Shown here one piece after another: positions 29,689 to 39,041 of a stretch of DNA of 64,000 nucleotides; the stretch's first letter is position 1, and the number at the start of each line of letters is the position of its first letter. The stretch lies in contig JAETPW010000004.1 of assembly GCA_021771025.1 (NCBI GenBank), positions 24,309-88,308 on the forward strand, written 5' to 3'. The notes beneath the pieces were generated by a model, which searched no databases, had not been told where the DNA came from, and saw nothing but the letters and a program-made list of their open reading frames with translations. The DNA is from Clostridiaceae bacterium. GTDB lineage: Bacteria > Bacillota > Clostridia > TANB77 > CAG-508. A program made the translations under genes and the position numbers.

Positions 29689-29788
29689 TCAAAAAACAGA
29701 AAGAGTAGAAAATAGTATCCACTAAGCTTAAGGAAACGTTTTAAATTACCAATCATAAAATCCAATCATAAAATAAGGAGGAAAAATT

Positions 29789-30202
29789 ATGGTTATATCT
29801 CAAGACAAAATAAAACTAAACGCAGAAATAGAAAACATCTGGAATCTCATTACCCAAACAGTAGAATGTACATGGAGAAGTGATTTATCCAAAATAGAAA
29901 AAACAGACGAAACACACTTTATTGAATACACCAAACAAGGATACCCCACTTATTTTACCATCACCAAAAAAGAAAAACCTCATTTGTATCAAATGGAATT
30001 AGAAAACGATAACATGAAGGGGGAATGGATAGGAACATTAACCCTTCTAGAAAATGGTCAGGTACTGATAGAATTCACAGAAAAAATTGAAGTAAAAAAA
30101 GCAATGTTAAAACTAATGGTAAAACCATACTTAAAAAGCCAGCAGAAACGTTATTTCAAAGATTTAGTAAAGAAATTAGAAAAAATAGAAAAAAATTCAT
30201 AA
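29789..30202 (+). CDS. SRPBCC (START-like) family protein
   Basis: IENIWNLITQTVECTWRSDLSKIE...FTEKIE. Confidence 0.6.
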   Translation: MVISQDKIKLNAEIENIWNLITQTVECTWRSDLSKIEKTDETHFIEYTKQGYPTYFTITKKEKPHLYQMELENDNMKGEWIGTLTLLENGQVLIEFTEKIEVKKAMLKLMVKPYLKSQQKRYFKDLVKKLEKIEKNS

Positions 30203-30261
30203 AAAATAAAACATAAGAACATAGATGAATCAAAAACGCACCATTTAGGTTCTTTTTTGTC

Positions 30262-30302
30262 TATACCCCTCCCTTTACAAAATGCTTTTAGAAGGGTATA
30301 AT
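30262..30302 (+). promoter_or_regulatory. Promoter with overlapping inverted repeat (probable CsoR operator)
   Basis: TTTACA-17 nt-TATAAT flanked by TATACCC...GGGTATA, upstream of csoR. Confidence 0.6.
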
Positions 30303-30351
30303 TTGAACAGACCTAACAAACAATAAAAAATATACCCCAAGGAGGTAGTTA

Positions 30352-30651
30352 ATGGAAAATAACAATATACCCATCAGAAAAACGATTCGCCATGAAGATC
30401 AAAAAAAGAAAATAATCAATCGTTTAAATCGAATGGAAGGGCAAATAAAAGGAATTAAAAAAATGATAGGGGAAGATCGTTACTGTGATGATGTACTAAT
30501 TCAATTATCAGCAATAGACAAATCAATCAAAAGTTTAGAAAATGTCATAATAGAAAATCATATACAAGAATGTGTATTAAATAACATAGAAAGAGGAAAC
30601 CTAGAAATAATAGATGAAGTAATTCAGTTATTTAGGAGGTTTTCATCATGA
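30352..30651 (+). CDS. csoR: CsoR-family copper-sensing repressor
   Basis: RLNRMEGQIKGIKKMIGEDRYCDDVLIQLSAIDKSIKSLENVIIENHIQECV (C..H..C pattern). Confidence 0.9.
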   Translation: MENNNIPIRKTIRHEDQKKKIINRLNRMEGQIKGIKKMIGEDRYCDDVLIQLSAIDKSIKSLENVIIENHIQECVLNNIERGNLEIIDEVIQLFRRFSS

Positions 30652-32924
30652 AAAAAATACTATTAAAAATAGAAGGAATGACGTGTAGTGCATGTTCTAG
30701 CGGGTTAGAAAAATACTTAAACAAGCAAAAAGGAATTCTTAGTGCTAATGTAAACTTAGTCATGGCCAATAGCCTAATTGAATATGACGAAACAATCTTA
30801 AACCAAAAACAAATCGAAACATTCATCAAAAAAGCGGGCTTTAAAAGTTTAGGAATCGATCAGGGAAAAACAGAAGAAAACAAACAAAAACAAGAAAAAG
30901 GAAAATTTATCTTTTTTGGTAGTTTAGCCGTGTTTTTGCTCTATCTTTCCATGGGGCATATGATGGGAATACCTGTTCCTGAATTTTTCCATATGCACCT
31001 TCACCCCATGAATTATGCTGTAACACTTTTGCTACTAACCATTGCCTTTTGTATTTATGGTTTTGATCTACTTAAAAATGGCTACAAAAACCTCATCCAC
31101 CGAACGCCCAATATGGACACATTAGTAGCCATTGGTGTAATCAGTAGTGTCTTATACAGCCTATATGGAATGGTTAAAATCTCACAAGGAGATCATTCTT
31201 ATGTAGAACATCTCTATTTTGAATCAGCAGCCATAGTCATCTTTTTCATTAAACTAGGAAGGTACATTGATGGAATCAGCAAAGACAAAACCAAAGAGGC
31301 CATTCAAAAACTAGTCCAAATTACCCCAAACAAAGCCATCATCAAACAAGACGGAAAAGAAAAAGAAGTCACTCTAGATGAAATCAAACAAGGAGATATC
31401 GTCATCAGTAGACCCGGAGAGAAAATTGCCGTAGACGGAAGAATTACCGAAGGGAAAAGCCATTTAGATGAATCATTCATCACGGGAGAAAGTAAACCAG
31501 TCACCAAAACAATCGGAAACGAAGTCATAGCAGGAAGCATTAACTATGATGGATACTTAGAATACGAGGCCAAACGAATTGGAAAAGAATCCACCATATC
31601 CCAAATTGTGCAATTAGTCATAGAGGCAACAAGCACCAAAGCACCAATTGCCAAAACAGCAGATAAAGTAAGTGGATACTTTGTACCCATAGTTATCCTA
31701 ATAGCCATACTAACCTTCATCGGCTATCTCTTAATTGGAGGAACCGCACAAATAAACCAAGCAGTAAGTAGTTTTGTCACCATTTTAGTCGTAGCTTGCC
31801 CATGTGCATTAGGACTAGCTACACCACTGGCGATTGTAGTCAGTGAAGGAAAATGTGCTAATCATGGTATTTTAGTCAAAAAAAGTGAAATCCTAGAAAA
31901 AGCCCAAAAAATAGACACAATCGTTTTCGACAAAACAGGGACGCTAACCTATGGCAAACTAAAAATAGCCAACATCATCAACCTAAGCTTAGAAACAAAA
32001 GAACCAAAAACAGAAAAGCAAATCATGCAATTAGCCATAAGCTTAGAAAGCAAATCAACTCATCCCATCAGCAAAGCCTTCACAGAATACCAACAAAAGC
32101 ACAAAATAGAGACCTATCCAGTAACAGAATTCGAAGACAAAAGTGGATATGGGATCATCGGAAAAATAGAAGGAAAACAAATAGCCCTAGGAAACGAAAA
32201 ACTACTAAAACAAATCAGCAAACAAACAGAAGCAGAAACTGAAACAGGAATAGGAATAGGAATAGGAACAAACTTAGAAAATCCATTCAAAGCTCAAGAA
32301 ACAGCCTTGGCTAAAGACGGAAATAGTATCGTCTATGTCATAGAAAATCAAACCATCATTGCCATCATAGGAGTAAACGACCTAATCAGAGAAAATGCTA
32401 AGCAAATTGTACAAACTCTACAAGAACAAAAAATAGACACCATCATGTTAACCGGAGACAATCAACAAACAGCCAATATCATAGCCCAGCAAGTAGGAAT
32501 CAGCCACATCATCGCAAACGTATTACCATCTCAAAAAGCACAAACCATACAAAACCTAAAACAACAAGGAAAACAAGTTATGATGTGTGGAGATGGGATA
32601 AACGACAGCCCAGCCCTAGCCAGCAGTGACATAGGAGTCAGCATAAGCGGAGCAAGTGACATCGCTATGGACTCATCAGACGTAATCCTAATGAAAGACG
32701 ACCTAGGAAAAATAACAGACCTCATCCAAATCAGCAAAAACACCATCAAAAACATCAAACAAAATCTATTCTGGGCATTTTTCTACAATGTACTCATGAT
32801 CCCTATTGCCATGGGCATCCTAACCCCATGGGGAATAACCATAAATCCAATGATAGCAGGGCTAGCCATGGTACTAAGCAGCCTAACCGTCATCCTAAAC
32901 GCCCTACGCCTAAAAAAGGAATAA
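30648..32924 (+). CDS. copA: Copper-translocating P-type ATPase
   Basis: HMA motif GMTCSACSSGLE, CPCALGLATP, DKTGTLT, GDGINDSPAL. Confidence 0.95.
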   Translation: MKKILLKIEGMTCSACSSGLEKYLNKQKGILSANVNLVMANSLIEYDETILNQKQIETFIKKAGFKSLGIDQGKTEENKQKQEKGKFIFFGSLAVFLLYLSMGHMMGIPVPEFFHMHLHPMNYAVTLLLLTIAFCIYGFDLLKNGYKNLIHRTPNMDTLVAIGVISSVLYSLYGMVKISQGDHSYVEHLYFESAAIVIFFIKLGRYIDGISKDKTKEAIQKLVQITPNKAIIKQDGKEKEVTLDEIKQGDIVISRPGEKIAVDGRITEGKSHLDESFITGESKPVTKTIGNEVIAGSINYDGYLEYEAKRIGKESTISQIVQLVIEATSTKAPIAKTADKVSGYFVPIVILIAILTFIGYLLIGGTAQINQAVSSFVTILVVACPCALGLATPLAIVVSEGKCANHGILVKKSEILEKAQKIDTIVFDKTGTLTYGKLKIANIINLSLETKEPKTEKQIMQLAISLESKSTHPISKAFTEYQQKHKIETYPVTEFEDKSGYGIIGKIEGKQIALGNEKLLKQISKQTEAETETGIGIGIGTNLENPFKAQETALAKDGNSIVYVIENQTIIAIIGVNDLIRENAKQIVQTLQEQKIDTIMLTGDNQQTANIIAQQVGISHIIANVLPSQKAQTIQNLKQQGKQVMMCGDGINDSPALASSDIGVSISGASDIAMDSSDVILMKDDLGKITDLIQISKNTIKNIKQNLFWAFFYNVLMIPIAMGILTPWGITINPMIAGLAMVLSSLTVILNALRLKKE

Positions 32925-32957
32925 GTGGAAAGTAAGGAGCGAAAAAGAAAGAGGGAA

Positions 32958-33005
32958 ATAAGGGGACGCCCTTTTTTTCCCTAGTGAAAATTTCCCTATT
33001 AGAAA
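32958..33005. repeat. GGGGACGCCC/TTTCCCTAT-type dispersed repeat
   Basis: ataaggggacgccctttttttccctagtgaaaatttccctattag. Confidence 0.7.
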
Positions 33006-33102
33006 TTGCCTTGTAGTAAATCGATTGATATTTGTTTATTCCATACCATTTTCTAGACAGAGGGGAGCAATAATAAAGAAAAAAAGAAGGGAGGTGACCT
33101 AC

Positions 33103-33327
33103 ATGTTTGGTCATGATAAAATAACGAAAACAGTGCAAATAGAAGGAATGAGTTGCAGTCATTGTACTAAAAAAGTAGAAATGGCATTAAAAGAATTGCC
33201 AGGAGTAAAATCGGTGAAAGTGGTCTTGGAGAATAAAAAAGCAGAAATTGTATCAAATAAGGAAATTGATGATGAGACAATAAAAAGAGTAATTGAGGAG
33301 ATCGGTTATCACGTAAGTAATGAATAA
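33103..33327 (+). CDS. copZ: Copper chaperone / heavy-metal-associated domain protein
   Basis: IEGMSCSHCTKKVEMALKELPGVKSVKV; SD GGGAGGTGA. Confidence 0.92.
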   Translation: MFGHDKITKTVQIEGMSCSHCTKKVEMALKELPGVKSVKVVLENKKAEIVSNKEIDDETIKRVIEEIGYHVSNE

Positions 33328-33349
33328 AAGTGAGTAGTGAATAAAGGAA

Positions 33350-33387
33350 AAACAGGTTGGATAAAAAGACATCCAACCTGTTTTTCC
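33350..33387 (+). terminator. Rho-independent terminator
   Basis: AAACAGGTTGGATaaaaagacATCCAACCTGTTTTT. Confidence 0.8.
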
Positions 33388-33395
33388 TTTTTACT

Positions 33396-33569
33396 TTACT
33401 TGCTTAATTTCTCAACCTCAATTATTGAGGTTCTAATTTTTGTCAACTCTTTGTATTGCTGAGCTAAAATAATTAAAGAATTGTATTCATAATATAAAGA
33501 GAGTGTAGACATAGGGTGATCTTTAACAAATTTAAGAAAATCAAAAATAGATTTTTCTGTATCTGTCAA
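33396..33569 (-). CDS. Small hypothetical protein (TTG start, 57 aa)
   Basis: LTDTEKSIFDFLKFVKDHPMSTLSLYYEYNSLIILAQQYKELTKIRTSIIEVEKLSK* with SD GGAG. Confidence 0.4.
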   Translation of the reverse strand: MTDTEKSIFDFLKFVKDHPMSTLSLYYEYNSLIILAQQYKELTKIRTSIIEVEKLSK

Positions 33570-33721
33570 ATTTTTCTCCTAACAATCATAATGTTCCTCC
33601 TTTTAATACAATTATTTTATTAACATAATACCACAAAAACAAAAAAAGAACAAGAAAAAGTAGTATTTCGTATCATTTTATGCTAAAATATAGATAAATG
33701 AAAAAAGAAAGAGGAAAAAAG

Positions 33722-34294
33722 ATGTACCAAACTAATCCACTAAGTCATCAAAGAAAAAAAGGAAGAAGCCTATGCAACTGGGTAGACAACTATGTCTTAC
33801 TAGATATTGAAACAACAGGGCTATCCCCACAAACCTGTGATATCATAGAAATAGGAGCAATTAAAGTAAGAGAAAATCGAATTGTTGACCAATACGAATC
33901 ACTCATCAAAATTGAAGATAGAATTCCACCATTTATTACTAGACTAACCGGTATAACTAACCAAATGATGAAACAAGGGAAAGAAGCGGAAATTGTCTTA
34001 CAAGAATTTATCGAGTTCAGCGGAGATGATATTTTAATGGGTCACAACGTAAACTTTGATATTAATTTTATCTACGATAAATGCCAAAAATACTTAGATA
34101 GAGAGCTAACCAATGATTTTGTTGATACCATGAGGCTAGCCAAAAACGTTTTACCAAGTAGCCCAAATTACAAATTAGGAACATTAGCGAGTTACTTTCA
34201 AGTAGACTACTCGAGTGCCCATAGAGGATTAAAAGACGTAGAAATTACCTATAAAGTGTATAACAAACTGAGAGAAATAGCGACGAAAAAATGA
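33722..34294 (+). CDS. DnaQ-like 3'-5' exonuclease (DEDDh)
   Basis: YVLLDIETTGLSPQTCDIIEIGAI, GHNVNFDINF, SAHRGLKDVE. Confidence 0.9.
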   Translation: MYQTNPLSHQRKKGRSLCNWVDNYVLLDIETTGLSPQTCDIIEIGAIKVRENRIVDQYESLIKIEDRIPPFITRLTGITNQMMKQGKEAEIVLQEFIEFSGDDILMGHNVNFDINFIYDKCQKYLDRELTNDFVDTMRLAKNVLPSSPNYKLGTLASYFQVDYSSAHRGLKDVEITYKVYNKLREIATKK

Positions 34295-34566
34295 AGGGAG
34301 GGAAAAGAATGGAAAAATTAAGTGATTTACCCAACATTGGAAAAGAGGTAGAAAGGCAATTAAACCAAGTAGGCATCATGAACAAAGAAGACCTAGAAAA
34401 CACAGGAAGTACAGAAGCATGGCTCAAAATACAAGCCATAGATCCATCAGCTTGTATCCATCGTTTAATGGCATTAGAAGGAGCTATTCAAGGGATCAAA
34501 AAAACAGAGTTGTCAGAAAAGGATAAAAAGTATTTGAAAGATTTTTATCAGCAACATAAAAGATAG
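34291..34566 (+). CDS. TfoX C-terminal domain protein
   Basis: LSDLPNIGKEVERQLNQVGI...LMALEGAIQGI. Confidence 0.82.
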   Translation: MKGGKRMEKLSDLPNIGKEVERQLNQVGIMNKEDLENTGSTEAWLKIQAIDPSACIHRLMALEGAIQGIKKTELSEKDKKYLKDFYQQHKR

Positions 34567-34582
34567 AGAGAACCAAAAAAGG

Positions 34583-34924
34583 ATGTTGATTGTTATGCAA
34601 AAACAAAGAAAATGTATTGAATATTATTATGATAGCCAAAAATATAATAAACAGGAGATTTTAGAAGATCTAACTTTAGAAACGAAAGAACAATTTCCTA
34701 AACAAGAGGCGGAAATTAGTATATGTTTAAATCCATTTGGTGTATATGTAGCCACACTAATTTTTCCAGAAAAGCAAGGAAAAAGAAAAATTAAGCAACG
34801 AGAAAAAAGAAAAAACGAGAAAGAAATAAAATCTAGCTTATCTTATTATGAAATGAAACAGAAAACAAAGCAGAAAGCACAATATGGTGTGTATAAAAAT
34901 GGGGGAACATTTAAGCCTTTTTAG
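34583..34924 (+). CDS. Hypothetical protein
   Basis: ORF only. Confidence 0.5.
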   Translation: MLIVMQKQRKCIEYYYDSQKYNKQEILEDLTLETKEQFPKQEAEISICLNPFGVYVATLIFPEKQGKRKIKQREKRKNEKEIKSSLSYYEMKQKTKQKAQYGVYKNGGTFKPF

Positions 34925-35272
34925 AACAGTCAAAATTAAGTATTCAAAACATTTTTAGGAACGGTTATCTTGGGTACAACACGAAATGAATAACTATTTC
35001 ACTTAGATAAAGACAAAAAAATGGAATAAATTTACAAAAATCAAAATAAAAACCACAAAGATCGTAAAAATAGGTATGGAAAAGAGAAAAAAAGAATGAT
35101 AAAGTAACAAAGAAAAGTTATTTTTCTAAAAAGAACCTTGAAAAAAGAATACCTTTGCCTAAGAAGAAATAGAAATCAAGCTATTTTTAGAAAAATAATG
35201 AATAAAACAAGTCAAAAGGAACAAAATAAGCATAAGAAAAATAGAAAAAAGCAAAAGAGGAGGATGATTTTT

Positions 35273-36673
35273 TTGAATGATAGTAAAAATCAAACAAAAA
35301 TAGAAAAGAGAAAAATGAGTAAAATAAAGTTAGATAAAGGTATTACCCTAATAGCCTTAGTGATCACCATTATCGTGTTATTAATCTTAGCCGGAGTAAC
35401 CATAGCCACCCTAACAGGGCAAAATGGGATACTAACAAATGCTACAAAATCGAAAGAAGCAAACGAAAAAGGAAATGAATTAGACTTAGTAAAACTAGCA
35501 ACATCAGCATCACTTATTGACGGCCAAGGGCAAACCATAACCTTATCTGATTTACAAAACAACTTAAATAAACAAAACAGCAATGCCACAGCAAGGCAAG
35601 ACGGAGAAGGATTTATCGTAAAATTTAATGACTCAGGAAGAGAATACAAAGTAGACAAATATGGAAACGTACAAGAAACAGCAGGAGGAAATGGTGAAGG
35701 ATCAGGAGAAACAGGAAGCCTACCATCAACGCTTGACACTAATCCATTTTTACCAGAAGGATTTACCCAAAAAGAAGGAACAAATTTAGACAATGGACTA
35801 ACCATAACCGATGGAACGAATAGTTTTGTATGGGTAGAAGTACCAAAAAATATTTATACCACAGCAACATCAGAAACAGATTATGCAAAAATAGAAGCAG
35901 ATATGAAAACGTATACAACAGACTATAAAAGTTCAGCCTATAAAGATGAGTATTATTCAGACGCAACAACAGGACTAACAGAAGAAGAATATAACAGTTT
36001 GAAACAAGCTATGTTAACAAGCGTATATAAAAATGGAGGATTTTGGATCAGTCAATATGAAATAGGAACAGAAACACTAAGAACGAATGAAGCAGATCCA
36101 TTAACAACCCCAAAAAGTCAAGAAGGATTATATCCCTATAACTGGGTAACTTGTAGCCAAGCGCAACAATTAGCAGAGCAAATGAATCCCAATAGTAGTA
36201 AATATAAAAGTAGTTTACTATTTGGAGTACAATGGGATTTAACTTGTAAATTCTTAGAAACGAAAGCAAGTAATTTAGGAGCAACGTCAGAAGAACGAAA
36301 AAATGCCATAAAAAATAATAGTACAACATGGGGAAATTACTATAATGCAACATTTGATATAACTAAAGGAAAATATTCAACAAATTATGGAGATGCTTAT
36401 ACAGACGTAAATGGAAGTTATACAAAACAAATAGATTCAAGTGTATTATTAACAACAGGAGCAACAGAAAGAAACCGTGCAATGAATATTTATGATTTTG
36501 CTGGAAATGAATGGGAGTGGACATTAGAATATACCAACTACACCAGCTATCCTTGCAGTTATCGAGGTGGCAATTACTACCGCAATGGAAGCAACTGTCC
36601 AGCCAGCAGTCGTGACTACGGTTCTACCACAGGCGGCGACGGCACCTTTAGTTCACGTGTGGCTTTATATTAG
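35273..36673 (+). CDS. Prepilin-type N-terminal signal protein with C-terminal FGE/C-type-lectin-like variable domain (candidate DGR target)
   Basis: KGITLIALVITIIVLLILAGVTIATLTGQNGIL; FAGNEWEWT...YRGGNYYRNGSNCPASSRDYGSTTGGDGTFSSRVALY*; TTG start at 35273 after AGAGGAGG. Confidence 0.82.
   Translation: MNDSKNQTKIEKRKMSKIKLDKGITLIALVITIIVLLILAGVTIATLTGQNGILTNATKSKEANEKGNELDLVKLATSASLIDGQGQTITLSDLQNNLNKQNSNATARQDGEGFIVKFNDSGREYKVDKYGNVQETAGGNGEGSGETGSLPSTLDTNPFLPEGFTQKEGTNLDNGLTITDGTNSFVWVEVPKNIYTTATSETDYAKIEADMKTYTTDYKSSAYKDEYYSDATTGLTEEEYNSLKQAMLTSVYKNGGFWISQYEIGTETLRTNEADPLTTPKSQEGLYPYNWVTCSQAQQLAEQMNPNSSKYKSSLLFGVQWDLTCKFLETKASNLGATSEERKNAIKNNSTTWGNYYNATFDITKGKYSTNYGDAYTDVNGSYTKQIDSSVLLTTGATERNRAMNIYDFAGNEWEWTLEYTNYTSYPCSYRGGNYYRNGSNCPASSRDYGSTTGGDGTFSSRVALY
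36551..36672 (+). other. Putative diversity-generating retroelement variable region (VR)
   Basis: GC-rich tail with many XXC/XXT codons (TAC CGC .. TGT .. AGT .. GAC TAC GGT .. GGC GGC GAC GGC) derivable from AAC/AAT by adenine replacement. Confidence 0.65.
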
Positions 36674-37019
36674 TAGGACTGTCAATGAGAAATAGTACGG
36701 ATACTAGCATAATAGAATACTAGATTAACACTAATGTAGCTAGAAGTAAGCCAATGGACGAACAGAAGACACATAAAGTACACAGAAAACATAAACAGTA
36801 GAGAAATAAAGAAAGTAAATAGTAAGCTTAACTCATTCTCAAATTTTCTATCTCCCGTAAGGGAGAATAGGAAATTTGAGAAATCACTAATTAAGGTGGT
36901 ATTTTTTGCATGAAAAAAACAAACCAATAAAAATGTAAAAATTCCCAAATTTGAACAAAAATAAAAAAAAGCTTGAAAACCCTCACAAAATATGATACAC
37001 TTATACCATAAATAAACAA

Positions 37020-37300
37020 ACCGCTAAAAAAGCAAAGTATCACTAGAAAAACAGGAAAAAGAGAAAATGGCCTAGGCTGAAAGCCATTACCAAGAATCTA
37101 GTTCGAGAAATTTCACTTTTTAGGTCTTTTTTTGAACAGCCCAAGAGCCAAAGTAGGAAAAAGCGGGTAGCCCGTTACAGCAAACAATGAGGTTAGTTAA
37201 ATCCAAACCAATTTGGATACTAATAAATTTAGGTGGTACCACGAAAATAGTAAACCATTTCGTCCTAACAAGAAGAACGAAGTGGTTTTTTTGCATTTCA
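37020..37300 (+). ncRNA. T-box leader upstream of pheS
   Basis: TTTAGGTGGTACCACG antiterminator, candidate TTC specifier in GAGAAATTTCAC, terminator CCATTTCGT..ACGAAGTGGTTTTTTT. Confidence 0.85.
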
Positions 37301-37328
37301 AAAGCCACAAAAAGAAAGGAGCCAAACC

Positions 37329-38348
37329 ATGAAAGAACAAGTAGAACAAATCAAACAAAACTCCATCAAAGAAATGGAAGAAGTAAAAACCATAAAAGAG
37401 CTAACAGAATTAAAAGTAAAATACTTAGGAAAAAAAGGAGAATTAACAACTGTATTAAGAGGAATGGGTAAGCTAAGCCCAGAAGAAAGACCAATCATAG
37501 GAAGCTTAGTCAATAGCGTAAGAGATTTATTAGACGAAAAATTCACCCAAAAAGAAAAAGAACTAAAACGAGAGGAATTAAACCAAAGGCTGCAAACCGA
37601 AACCATAGATATCACAGAACCAAGCCAAAAAATCGAATTAGGATCCATTCATCCCATCACACAAATTATCCAAGAAGTACAAGATATCTTCTTAGGAATG
37701 GGATATCAAATTGCCGATGGACCAGAAGTAGAAAAAACATTCTACAATTTTGACCAATTAAACACACCACCAGATCATCCAGCAAGAGACGTGCAAGACA
37801 CCTTTTACATCAATGATGACATCGTGCTAAGAAGCCAAACATCGCCAGTTCAAGCCAGAGTCATGGAAAACCAAAAACCACCAATCAAAATCATTTGCCC
37901 AGGAGCAGTGTATCGTTCAGACAGCGTAGATGCTACCCACTCACCAGTATTCCATCAAATGGAAGGGCTAGTCGTAGACAAAAACATCACCATGACAGAC
38001 CTAAAAGGAACCCTAGAAATGTTTGCCAAAAAATGCTTAGGAGAAAAAACACAAATCAGATTCAGACCACATCATTTTCCATTTACTGAACCAAGCGCAG
38101 AAGCAGACGTATCGTGTTTCGTCTGTGGAGGAAAAGGCTGCAGAGTATGTAAAGGAGAAGGTTGGATCGAACTACTAGGGTGTGGAATGGTACATCCAAA
38201 TGTACTACGAAACTGTGGAATCGACCCAGAAATATACTCCGGGTTCGCCTTTGGGTTTGGGGTAGAAAGAGTAGCCATGGCCAAGTTTGGCATTGATGAC
38301 TTACGACTACTTTACGAAAATGATGTAAGATTCTTAAAACAATTCTAA
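37329..38348 (+). CDS. pheS: Phenylalanyl-tRNA synthetase alpha subunit
   Basis: [35 protein letters not shown]. Confidence 0.96.
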   Translation: MKEQVEQIKQNSIKEMEEVKTIKELTELKVKYLGKKGELTTVLRGMGKLSPEERPIIGSLVNSVRDLLDEKFTQKEKELKREELNQRLQTETIDITEPSQKIELGSIHPITQIIQEVQDIFLGMGYQIADGPEVEKTFYNFDQLNTPPDHPARDVQDTFYINDDIVLRSQTSPVQARVMENQKPPIKIICPGAVYRSDSVDATHSPVFHQMEGLVVDKNITMTDLKGTLEMFAKKCLGEKTQIRFRPHHFPFTEPSAEADVSCFVCGGKGCRVCKGEGWIELLGCGMVHPNVLRNCGIDPEIYSGFAFGFGVERVAMAKFGIDDLRLLYENDVRFLKQF

Positions 38349-38391
38349 GAAGGAAATAAGAAATGGTAAAAATAAAAAAGGAGGGGTGATC

Positions 38392-38823
38392 ATGGCAATT
38401 ATTCAAAATAGTAAAAATATGCCGATCAATCCAATGGAAATAATCACCATACCCAAAAAACAAGAAAATCATACAATTCAAAAAACAGACGTAATAAAGG
38501 CATTAGAACAGTATAAACCAGAACTAATCGACCAAATGAACCAAATCGTAAAACAAGAAAAAGACCAGCAAAGTAAAGAGCAAAAAAACGAACCAAACCA
38601 CCAAATATCCATGTCTATTGATGAAAGCGAAAACTTCATTCGTATTATACTAAACTGGGTCAATTGGAATGAACTACAATATGCTGTAGGAAATCCTGAC
38701 GTAGGAGAAGGGTTTCACAATGAATTATTAAAAAAACTAGTCAATCAAATCAGAGAAATCATCCAAAAAGAATTCCCTAACCAAACAATAACCCAATCAA
38801 AGGACGATGAAATGTCCATTTAG
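38392..38823 (+). CDS. Hypothetical protein inserted between pheS and pheT
   Basis: ORF with SD GGAGGGGTG; stop lies at the start of a repeat array. Confidence 0.65.
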   Translation: MAIIQNSKNMPINPMEIITIPKKQENHTIQKTDVIKALEQYKPELIDQMNQIVKQEKDQQSKEQKNEPNHQISMSIDESENFIRIILNWVNWNELQYAVGNPDVGEGFHNELLKKLVNQIREIIQKEFPNQTITQSKDDEMSI

Positions 38824-39025
38824 GGACGTTTCTAAAAAGGACATTTTGCCCCCAAAAACAAAATGTCCAAAACATACCTGTCTATTGTTGGACATCAAAA
38901 ATAAAATAATCAAAACGAACCGTCCCTTGTTGGACACCAAAAATAAAATGATCAAAACGTACCTGTCCCCAATTGGACAAAAAATGTCCCAAACAGAAAC
39001 GTCCCCAAAAGGACAAAAGGACAAA
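38812..39025. repeat. Array of GGGACGTTTC/TTGGACA-type repeats between pheS and pheT
   Basis: Includes a 42-nt-period duplication ttgttggaca(t/c)caaaaataaaat(a/g)atcaaaacg and flanking gggacgtttct...agaaacgtcccc inverted ends. Confidence 0.75.
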
Positions 39026-39041
39026 GAAGGAGGAAAAAAAC

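Noticed and set aside
38812-39025. Possible CRISPR array between pheS and pheT
   Set aside because: Only two imperfect ~42-nt units, no regular spacer structure and no cas genes; fits dispersed repeat family instead.
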